Source: Devosia pacifica
Lineage (GTDB): Bacteria; Pseudomonadota; Alphaproteobacteria; Rhizobiales; Devosiaceae
DNA length: 64,000 nucleotides
Assembly (NCBI RefSeq): GCF_014652635.1
Contig: NZ_BMZE01000004.1
Span: forward strand, 124,001-188,000
Direction of reading: 5' to 3'
Positions 57,667 to 64,000 of this stretch are shown in pieces (within the stretch, counting starts at the first letter, position 1; each line of letters starts with the position of its first letter). The notes beneath the pieces were generated by a model, which searched no databases, was not told the origin of the DNA, and saw only the letters and a program-made list of their open reading frames with translations. The translations under genes were made by a program, and so were the position numbers.

Positions 57667-59079
57667 CTAGTTGCGATAAACGGCGCGGGCGGTCGCCGGA
57701 TCTACAGTATAAAGATGCGCGTGCCGTGCGCTTTCCTCAGGCAAGGTCTTTACCGCCTCGAGGATCTGCGCCACGTCAGCATCGGACATAGTCCAGCTCA
57801 GATTGATCCGGGTCCAGCCGGGCTTGTCGATCTCCCTGCCATCGAGGATCGCAGTCAGCATCTGCTCGGATTGCGGCTGATCGATATCGAGCAGACGGTG
57901 CCCGTATGGCCCGGCGCAGGAGCAGCCGCCACGCGCCTGGATGCCATATAGATCGCTCAACAGACGCGTCACCAGCTGCGGATGCACCGTCTCGCCCTCG
58001 GGCGTCGTTACCGTAAAGGAGAAGATTGGCAATCTGTCGGCGTCCGGGTGCCCGAGAAGCCCCAGCCCCTTGGTGTTCTGCCACGCATCGAACGCCATCT
58101 TTGTCAGCTCGGCGTTACGCTCGGCAATCCGTTCGGCGCCCGCATGCGCCTTGACCGCGAAGGCGAGGGCAGCACGAATGTCACCGATGACGTTCGGCGT
58201 GCCGCTTTCCTCGCGCGCCACGGGGTCTTCATTATAAAGCTCCCCCCAGGGCGACACGAACCGCACGGTGCCGCCGCCCGGCGTCGTCGGCGTATCGCGG
58301 ACAATGCAGTCGCGCCGGATTGCCAGCAGCCCGGAAGCACCGGGTCCGCCGACGAACTTGTGCGGAGACACGACGATCGCGTCCTTGGCATCGTCGCCTG
58401 CGCCCATATCGATCGGCACATAGGGGCCGGCGCAGGCATAGTCCCACACCGCAAGCGCACCGTGCGCCTTCAACAGGCGTGTGACCGCGACCGTGTCTGT
58501 GAGGATTCCGGTAGTATTGGATGCCGCAGAAAATGCGCCGATCACGCGTCTACCGTGAAGCGTTGCCAAGGTTTGTTCGAGGCAATCAAGGTCAGGGCCG
58601 CCTTCGGCAGCCTCGGGCACCTCAACGACATGTGCACCCGACTCGCGCCAGGGAAGGATATTGGAGTGGTGCTCGTAGGGGCCGATTAGCACCGTCGTGT
58701 CGGCGCCTGCATCGAGCAGCGCGACGATCTTGTTGAGGCCCGCCGTTGCGCCGCTGCCGGCAAAGATAACGGCGTGTTCTGGACCCGCTCCGATCTCATC
58801 GGCGATCAATGCCCGGGCCTGCCGGCGCAAATTGCTCATCACCGCGCCGCAATGCGAGCCTTCGGTATGGGTATTGGAATACCAGGGCAGGACACTTTCC
58901 GTAACGAACTGCTCGACCTGCTGCAGAGCCCGGCCTGATGCCACGAAATCAGCATAGATCATCGTGTGCGGCCCGAACGGCCCTGGCACAGTTATGCCCT
59001 TGCCGATCAATCCGTTCGCAATACTGGAAAAAACATCGCCCTCAAGATCGAAATCCAGAGCATCCCGCAGCTTCGCCAT
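57667..59079 (-). CDS. Class V aminotransferase fold PLP enzyme (cysteine desulfurase-like)
   Basis: A 470-aa PLP-dependent enzyme. The Schiff-base lysine is K241 in VVSPHKFVGGPG; YADFVASGRAL and YSNTHTEGS are N-terminal motifs of the desulfurase/class V group, and GGCSCAGPYGH (C386, C388) is a cysteine pair near where desulfurases hold their catalytic cysteine. ATG 59079 fits the family; the upstream open frame does not. It is divergent from tctCBA and a lyase, which suggests a catabolic role rather than Fe-S assembly. Confidence 0.85.
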   Translation of the reverse strand: MAKLRDALDFDLEGDVFSSIANGLIGKGITVPGPFGPHTMIYADFVASGRALQQVEQFVTESVLPWYSNTHTEGSHCGAVMSNLRRQARALIADEIGAGPEHAVIFAGSGATAGLNKIVALLDAGADTTVLIGPYEHHSNILPWRESGAHVVEVPEAAEGGPDLDCLEQTLATLHGRRVIGAFSAASNTTGILTDTVAVTRLLKAHGALAVWDYACAGPYVPIDMGAGDDAKDAIVVSPHKFVGGPGASGLLAIRRDCIVRDTPTTPGGGTVRFVSPWGELYNEDPVAREESGTPNVIGDIRAALAFAVKAHAGAERIAERNAELTKMAFDAWQNTKGLGLLGHPDADRLPIFSFTVTTPEGETVHPQLVTRLLSDLYGIQARGGCSCAGPYGHRLLDIDQPQSEQMLTAILDGREIDKPGWTRINLSWTMSDADVAQILEAVKTLPEESARHAHLYTVDPATARAVYRN

Positions 59080-59121
59080 GACACCAGCTCCAAAAAATAT
59101 GTACTGATCTAGATATCTTTG

Positions 59122-59138
59122 GCGCAAAGGTATTGCGC
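59122..59138. promoter_or_regulatory. Operator-like dyad in divergent region
   Basis: GCGCAA, 5 bases, TTGCGC: perfect 6-bp arms, 17 bp in all, 43 bases before the PLP enzyme start and within the AT-rich part. Spacing fits a dimeric regulator such as GntR or IclR type. No regulator gene is in the window. Confidence 0.45.
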
Positions 59139-59284
59139 ATTAATGGCAGCGATGTAAAATCAAAAACCAATAACAAAGAAAAAAATGGAAATCAGGAGAG
59201 GTTGAAACGGGCAGGCCGTGGGGTGTCGACTATCGGAACAGACGTTCCAATCACCCGGCACCACAGGAGAAAATTGCTTCACCG

Positions 59285-59312
59285 CCGGGGCTTCCCCGGG
59301 ATGACGCCCCGG
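59285..59312 (+). other. Two mutually exclusive GC-rich hairpins in tctC leader
   Basis: CCGGGG at 59285-59290 can pair with CCCCGG at 59294-59299 (3-base loop) or, as CCGGGGC, with GCCCCGG at 59306-59312 (14-base loop). Only one can form at a time. It is about 140 bases before the tctC start. Confidence 0.45.
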
Positions 59313-59448
59313 TGTAGGTGACGGGCACTCTAAAGATGGGCCGTTCGGGCTCAGGGCTGGTAGGCCCGGTGAACTGCAAATTGATCGGCGCGTTCTGCGT
59401 CGCTGGAAAAAACCCACTACCCAATCTGCAAGAGGAGAGGAGAAACCA

Positions 59449-60411
59449 ATGCGTTTCCATAAGACTTTCGGGCTGGCACTGCTTGCCACCGCCGCCGTAA
59501 TCACACCGACACTGGCGCAGGAGGACTTCCCCTCCGGTGACGTAACGGTGATTGTGCCATTCGCGCCAGGCGGTGCCGTCGACACCACGAACCGCATCAT
59601 CGTCGAGCACGCCAACCGTCTCGGCCTTCTCGGCGACTATCAGTTCGAAGTCGAGAACATCGCCAACTCCATCGTCGGCCAGGCCACGCCGGCCCGCGCC
59701 GAGCCGGATGGCCACACCATTCTCGCGATGACCAGCTCGGTCGTGACCAATCCCAAGCTGCGCGACACGCCCTATGAGCTGTCGGATTACACCCCGGTCG
59801 CCCTTTACGGCCTCGATCCGGAAGTGATCGCCGTGCCGGCCGATTCCGACATCGAAACCGTCGAGGATTTCATTGCCGCAGCAACCGATGGCACCGTTTC
59901 GGTCGTGACCTCGGGCGTCGGCACCTCGCACCACATGAGCGCCATCGCGCTGCAGAATCGTGCTGACCTCGACCTCAACGTCATCAACGTCGATGCGTTT
60001 GGCGAGCAGGTTCAGCAGGTTGCCGGTGGGCACGTGCAGGCCGCGCTGTGGCCGTGGGGCGAAGCCTCACAGCAGGTCGAAGCCGGCACGGTGCGTCTGC
60101 TTGCTGTCGCATCGCGTGAGCGTCTCGACGAGTTCCCGGATATCCCGACCTGGGAAGAAGCCGGTCTCAACGTTGAAGAGTTCGCGACCTTCCGCGGCTG
60201 GGGCGTTGCGGCTGCAACTCCCGAGGATGTTGTCGCCGACCTCGCTGGCGTTCTCGAAACCCTCAGCGAGGACGAAGATTTCGTCAGCGCCATGAACGAC
60301 GCAGGCTACGTTGTCGATTTCGCCGGTAGCGAGCAGTTCATGCAGACCATCGAGAACTATGACGAGCTGACGACCGAGATCATCGATACGGCCGGGCTCC
60401 GTCAGGAGTAA
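59449..60411 (+). CDS. tctC: Tripartite tricarboxylate transporter substrate-binding protein
   Basis: Periplasmic binding protein (TctC/Bug family) of 320 aa that delivers a carboxylate to the TctAB permease. Signal peptide ends at ITPTLAQ (about residue 23). VTVIVPFAPGGAVDTTNRI is the family N-terminal motif, and SGVGTSHHMSAIAL contributes to the carboxylate site. GAGGAGAGGAG precedes the ATG. Bug ligands range from citrate to aromatic acids and amino acids; substrate unknown. Confidence 0.93.
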   Translation: MRFHKTFGLALLATAAVITPTLAQEDFPSGDVTVIVPFAPGGAVDTTNRIIVEHANRLGLLGDYQFEVENIANSIVGQATPARAEPDGHTILAMTSSVVTNPKLRDTPYELSDYTPVALYGLDPEVIAVPADSDIETVEDFIAAATDGTVSVVTSGVGTSHHMSAIALQNRADLDLNVINVDAFGEQVQQVAGGHVQAALWPWGEASQQVEAGTVRLLAVASRERLDEFPDIPTWEEAGLNVEEFATFRGWGVAAATPEDVVADLAGVLETLSEDEDFVSAMNDAGYVVDFAGSEQFMQTIENYDELTTEIIDTAGLRQE

Positions 60412-60468
60412 CATTGGCGTCCGGGGCCGCTTGCCGGCCCCGGACTCTGTTCCTCGGGGGCTGGCGCC

Positions 60469-60996
60469 ATGTTCATGAGAGATGCTGTCTTCGCGATCTG
60501 CGCAATCCTTGCGGGAGCCGCAGGATTGTGGACGACCTTCGATTATCTGCCGAAGGCACGGCATTTCCCGTTCGCCATGTGCCTCATCATCCTCGTCTCA
60601 GGCATCATCCTGCTCATTCAGGCGTTTCGGAACCGGCCGCAGCCACAGCCGGCCACAGGCGTGGCTGAAGGTGCTGGCGGTACTGGGCCAAGCACCCCGC
60701 TGCCAAATCCCAATCTTTCGCAAGCCGGTTTCTGGCGCGGTTCGCTGCCGTTCGGCGCGGTGCTCATCGTCTGGGCGCTGGCTGTCAGCTACGGCGCGGG
60801 CTACCTGGTGCCTGGCTTCATCGCCGGCGCGGTGCTGATGGTGATCGCCGGAGCCCGTGGTCCCTTGAAGATCGTTCTCGGCTCCGCCGCCGTGGTGCTG
60901 TTCTGCTTCGTGATGTTCTACATCGTCTTCCACACCCGCATCCCGGAGATGCCGGCGGTCCGCCAGCTGGTCGCTCCACTGCGCAATCTGTTCTAG
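60469..60996 (+). CDS. tctB: Tripartite tricarboxylate transporter TctB family protein
   Basis: Small membrane subunit of the TTT transporter, 175 aa with four helices: one pair in residues ~5-55, a hydrophilic Gly/Pro-rich loop of about 35 residues, then a second set of helices (GAVLIVWALAVSYGAGYLVPGFI; IVLGSAAVVLFCFVMFYIVF). Lies between tctC and tctA, 57 and 21 bases apart. Confidence 0.9.
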   Translation: MFMRDAVFAICAILAGAAGLWTTFDYLPKARHFPFAMCLIILVSGIILLIQAFRNRPQPQPATGVAEGAGGTGPSTPLPNPNLSQAGFWRGSLPFGAVLIVWALAVSYGAGYLVPGFIAGAVLMVIAGARGPLKIVLGSAAVVLFCFVMFYIVFHTRIPEMPAVRQLVAPLRNLF

Positions 60997-61017
60997 CCCA
61001 GCCGACGGGAAGCCAAA

Positions 61018-62544
61018 ATGGACGCCATTCTTCAAGGGTTCTACGTGCTGAGCGACCCGTTCGTTTTGGGGTTTCTCACCACAGGTGTGGTCCTTGGCCT
61101 TCTGATCGGCGCCATTCCGGGCCTCAATGACAACATCACTTTCGCGGTCTTCATTCCGTTCGTTTTCGGCATGGAGGCTTCACACGCCCTGGCGCTGATG
61201 GTCGGTGTCTATTGCTCCACATCGGTGGGCGGGGCCATCCCGGCCATCATGCTGAAAGTGCCGGGCACCGCCTCGTCGCTGCTGACCTCGATCGATGGCA
61301 ACGCCATGACGCGGCAAGGCAAAGCCCCGCAGGCGCTCAGCGTTGCCATAACCTCGTCGGTTGTCGGCGGGCTGACCAGCAGCGTCGTCCTCATCTTCTT
61401 CGCCCCCTTGCTTGCCGCGTTCGCGCTGCGCTTCGGCCCCGCAGAAAACGTGGCGCTCGGCATTCTTGGCCTCGCCAGCGTCGTCGGTATGATGAGCGGC
61501 AGCATTTTCAAGGGCCTGATCGCCGCCGCTTTTGGTCTGCTGATTTCGAGCGTGGGCTACCATTACGGGCAGGACCGGCTGACCTTCGACAATTTCTATT
61601 TCTATGATGGCGTGCCGCTGGTGCCGCTGCTCGTTGGCCTGTTCGGCATTACCGCCGTGCTTGAACTTGTTGAGGAAGATGTCGCCGAGCGTCTTCGCGG
61701 CAACGAGCCCGGTCAGCGCCAAAAGGACGTGCGGGCGGTCATCCTCGATTCAAAGATGGTCAAGCGCCTGTGGCCGACATGGCTTCGCAGCTCTGCCATC
61801 GGCAACATTATCGGCGTCATCCCTGGCGCCGGCGCGCTGATGGCGATTTATATCTCCTACGATCAGGCGCGCCGTCACCACGAAACCAAGTACCAGAACG
61901 ACCCGGACGAGCCGAAGTTTGGGGAGGGCGCCGTCGAGGGCGTTGCCGCACCGGAAGCCGCCAACAATGCGGTCGTCGCCAGTTCGATGGTGCCGTTGCT
62001 GTCACTTGGCATTCCTGGCAACTCCGTTTCGGCGCTGTTCATCGCGGCAATGCAGATCAAGGGCCTCGCCGCGGGCCCGCTATTGTTCCAGCGCAATATC
62101 GATATCGTCTGGATGATCATCCTGGCGTTCTTCGCTGCCAATCTGATGATGGGGCCGATCGCCTATATCACCGTGCGCTGGCTCATCTCGCTGATCTACG
62201 CTCTGCCGCGCAGCGTCCTCGCTACCGCCGTTGCGCTACTTTGCCTTACCGGCGCATACGCGGTCGAAAGCACCATGTTCGGTGTTTGGGTGGCGCTGGT
62301 CTTCGGCATTGTCGGCTATGGCTTCCGCAAAGCTGGCGTGCCGATTGCGCCAGTCATCCTCGCTGTCATTCTCGGCGAGCGCATCGAGTCCTCGCTCTAC
62401 AACGCCTTGCAGCTGTCCGGCGGCAATTGGTTCACCTTCATAGACCCTCTCGGTCACCCGATCAGCCTGCTGCTGCTGGTGGTTTCTGCCGGCTTCCTCG
62501 CAAGCCCGCTGATCAAGCGCTGGCGCACCAGCCGCGCGCGCTGA
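61018..62544 (+). CDS. tctA: Tripartite tricarboxylate transporter permease TctA
   Basis: Large permease of the TTT system, 508 aa, about 12 helices. The signature GAIPGLNDNITFAVFIPFVFGME near residue 32 and the second GVIPGAGALMAIYISYDQARR repeat are the two substrate-site motifs of TctA; EGVAAPEAANNAVVASSMVPLLSLGIPG is also conserved. Uptake is driven by an ion gradient. GGGAAG precedes ATG 61018. Confidence 0.95.
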   Translation: MDAILQGFYVLSDPFVLGFLTTGVVLGLLIGAIPGLNDNITFAVFIPFVFGMEASHALALMVGVYCSTSVGGAIPAIMLKVPGTASSLLTSIDGNAMTRQGKAPQALSVAITSSVVGGLTSSVVLIFFAPLLAAFALRFGPAENVALGILGLASVVGMMSGSIFKGLIAAAFGLLISSVGYHYGQDRLTFDNFYFYDGVPLVPLLVGLFGITAVLELVEEDVAERLRGNEPGQRQKDVRAVILDSKMVKRLWPTWLRSSAIGNIIGVIPGAGALMAIYISYDQARRHHETKYQNDPDEPKFGEGAVEGVAAPEAANNAVVASSMVPLLSLGIPGNSVSALFIAAMQIKGLAAGPLLFQRNIDIVWMIILAFFAANLMMGPIAYITVRWLISLIYALPRSVLATAVALLCLTGAYAVESTMFGVWVALVFGIVGYGFRKAGVPIAPVILAVILGERIESSLYNALQLSGGNWFTFIDPLGHPISLLLLVVSAGFLASPLIKRWRTSRAR

Positions 62545-62577
62545 CTCTGAACACAAGAAAAAGGATCATTCGGTCTC

Positions 62578-63948
62578 ATGGCTCATATCATTGACCACCG
62601 CTTCTATAAGAACAGCTGGGGTACGCCCGAGATGCGGGAGGTTTTTGATGAGCGCCAGCGGTTCCAGCGTTGGCTCGATATATGGGCCGGTCTTGCAACT
62701 GTTCAGGCTGAACTCGGCATCGTCCCCCAGGAAGCAGCCGATGAGATCGTCGCCAAGGCGAAGGTCGAAAACCTCGACGAAGACTTCATTTTCGAAGACC
62801 TCGGCCGCGCCGGCCACACACTGGTGCCGGTCCTGCGCGCCTTCGAGAAAGCCTGCGGCAACGGCGCCGGTGAGTGGATCCACTATGGCGCGACCACGCA
62901 GGATATTCAGGATACTGCGCTGTCGATGGAGATGCGTGACGCATGGGCTATCCTGCTTCGCAATCTGCTGACCCTCGAAAAGATCTGCCTCGATAAGGCC
63001 AAGGCCTATCGCGACACCACGATGGTTGGCCGCACGCACAATCAGCACGGCCTGCCGATGACCTTGGGCATGAAGATCGCCTCATGGGCCGCAGAAATCC
63101 GCCGCGATATCGAACGGCTGAAGGCAATGCCAGAGCGCAGTTTCCTTTTGATGATGCACGGCGGCGTCGGCACCATGGCGGCGCTCGGCCCGCAGGCAAA
63201 CGAAATCGTCAAGCGCCTCGGCGAACGCTTTGAGCTGACCGTGCCGCCGGTCAGCTGGGCCAGCGCTCGCGATGGCGTTGCAGAGTTCGTGTCGACCCTC
63301 GGCATCGTTGCCGGCACCATGGGCCGCATCGCAAACGAAGTGTACCAGCTCTCGCGTACCGAAATCGGCGAGATGCATGAGCCGATGGCCGATACAGTGG
63401 TCGGCTCGACCACCATGCCGCATAAGCGCAACGCCGTGCGCTCGGAATTCTCCGGCACCATGGTGCGCGTTGTCATGAACAACGTGGCGCTGGCCCTGCA
63501 ATCGATGATCGTGACCCATGAGCGCGATGCCAGCGTCTGGCGGCTCGATTGGCACACCATCCCCGAGAGCTCCGTCATGCTTGATCGGGTGATCGGCCAC
63601 ATGAACACCGTCATCGGCGGCCTCGCTGTCAATGAGGCGCGTATTGCTGAAAACCTTGAAATGACACAGGGCGCCATCATGTCTGAAGCGCTGATGTTCC
63701 GGCTTAGCGACGCGCTCGGCAAGCAAAGTGCCCACCATGTGCTGCATGGCGTGCTCATGCGCGCTGCGGAAACCGGCACGCCGTATCGCCAGGCCCTTCA
63801 GGACGCACCCGAACTTGCCGGCAAGTTTGATGATAGCGAGATCGCAGCGCTGCTGGATTACGCCAGCTATGTCGGAACCGCCGGCGATCAGGTCGATGCG
63901 ACCATTGCCGAGTCCGAGCGTCTCTCTGCGAGCGACCCGGCACTTTGA
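62578..63948 (+). CDS. Fumarase/aspartase superfamily lyase (adenylosuccinate lyase/CMLE-like)
   Basis: A 456-aa lyase. The superfamily signature GSTTMPHKRNAV holds the catalytic serine S277; GATTQD (104-109) and GRTHNQHGLP (H154, H157) are the other active-site segments. Such enzymes cleave C-N bonds to release fumarate, or catalyse cycloisomerisation (3-carboxymuconate). It resembles PurB and CMLE about equally by eye. Linkage to a carboxylate transporter makes a catabolic lyase more likely than the purine enzyme. 33 bases after tctA. Confidence 0.88.
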   Translation: MAHIIDHRFYKNSWGTPEMREVFDERQRFQRWLDIWAGLATVQAELGIVPQEAADEIVAKAKVENLDEDFIFEDLGRAGHTLVPVLRAFEKACGNGAGEWIHYGATTQDIQDTALSMEMRDAWAILLRNLLTLEKICLDKAKAYRDTTMVGRTHNQHGLPMTLGMKIASWAAEIRRDIERLKAMPERSFLLMMHGGVGTMAALGPQANEIVKRLGERFELTVPPVSWASARDGVAEFVSTLGIVAGTMGRIANEVYQLSRTEIGEMHEPMADTVVGSTTMPHKRNAVRSEFSGTMVRVVMNNVALALQSMIVTHERDASVWRLDWHTIPESSVMLDRVIGHMNTVIGGLAVNEARIAENLEMTQGAIMSEALMFRLSDALGKQSAHHVLHGVLMRAAETGTPYRQALQDAPELAGKFDDSEIAALLDYASYVGTAGDQVDATIAESERLSASDPAL

Positions 63949-63978
63949 AGCGACAGGACGAACGAAAGAGCTGAAACG

Positions 63979-64000
63979 ATGACACATCCGTCAATGGCCT
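63979..64000 (+). CDS. Start of a further gene of the locus, cut by window edge
   Basis: ATG 63979 opens a frame (MTHPSMA) that runs off the window, with GAG about 7 bases upstream. Too short to identify. Position 30 bases after the lyase stop suggests the same operon. Confidence 0.4.

Larger units (their letters stand above)
59080..59448. other. Divergent regulatory region between PLP enzyme and tctC
   Basis: 369 bases without a credible gene; a 62-codon open frame at 59133 is rejected. The left part (59090-59200) is markedly AT rich for this genome and contains a dyad. The right part is GC rich and contains two alternative hairpins. A strong ribosome-binding site (GAGGAGAGGAG) ends it. Confidence 0.6.

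Noticed and set aside
59133-59321. 62-codon frame in the region upstream of tctC
   Set aside because: Starts in AT-rich regulatory DNA, Lys/Arg-rich translation, covers the hairpins; no homology recognised.

Overview
The window reads as a continuous piece of an alphaproteobacterial chromosome, most likely Hyphomicrobiales (Rhizobiales). A Devosiaceae-type genome (Devosia/Pelagibacterium) is my best guess, from GC-rich DNA and recognisable gene order: rpsF-rpsR-rplI-dnaB-alr-radA-cvpA-purF, fabD-fabG-acpP-fabF-mltG, lptF-lptG-lptD-surA-pdxA-rsmA, and a LigD with the order phosphoesterase-ligase-polymerase. Family-level placement is inference. No rRNA, tRNA, CRISPR array, insertion sequence or prophage was seen.

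Layout. 1-9.3 kb: rlmE (5' end cut by the window edge), a secreted dienelactone-hydrolase-like enzyme, a DHA2 efflux pump, then guaB-MAPEG-rsmB-tspO-guaA, which holds both enzymes that turn IMP into GMP. 9.3-16.2 kb: an acyltransferase-3 membrane protein, a DUF4336 protein, an SMR pump, a YfgM-like protein followed by der, a CNNM/CorC-type membrane protein, and an SDR. 16.2-24.2 kb (minus strand): rpsF-rpsR-rplI, a Rho-independent terminator, then dnaB-alr-radA-cvpA-purF-SDR. 24.5-30 kb (plus strand): type II fatty acid synthesis genes, mltG and gmk. 30-37.3 kb (minus strand): lptF-lptG-lptD-surA-pdxA-rsmA, coupled lipopolysaccharide export and outer-membrane biogenesis. 37.5-43.4 kb: pepA-holC, a secreted DUF4344 metallopeptidase, an ABC-F ATPase coupled to a cupin gene, and ndk.

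43.4-51.6 kb is more accessory: a divergent MarR regulator/DHA2 efflux pair with a visible promoter and operator-like dyad, a membrane protein with a PH-like tail, a single-subunit molybdopterin oxidoreductase, a TauE/SafE-type permease, a small glyoxalase-superfamily protein, a nu-class-like glutathione transferase and a secreted DUF2147 protein.

51.7-57.6 kb is the most interesting part. It is a minus-strand run ligD-ku-(BRCT-like + TPR protein)-alpha/beta hydrolase-xth. The last four genes touch or overlap by 0-4 bases. It looks like a non-homologous end-joining operon extended with a protein that has a BRCT-like N-terminus, a middle helical domain and TPRs, and with exonuclease III. The extra genes suggest an undescribed accessory arm of bacterial NHEJ.

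57.7-64 kb is a catabolic locus. A PLP enzyme of the class V aminotransferase/cysteine desulfurase fold is divergent from a tripartite tricarboxylate transporter (tctC-tctB-tctA), followed by a fumarase/aspartase-superfamily lyase and the first codons of another gene. The intergenic region carries an operator-like dyad and two mutually exclusive hairpins. The substrate is unknown; uptake of a carboxylate or amino-carboxylate followed by lyase cleavage is the simplest reading.
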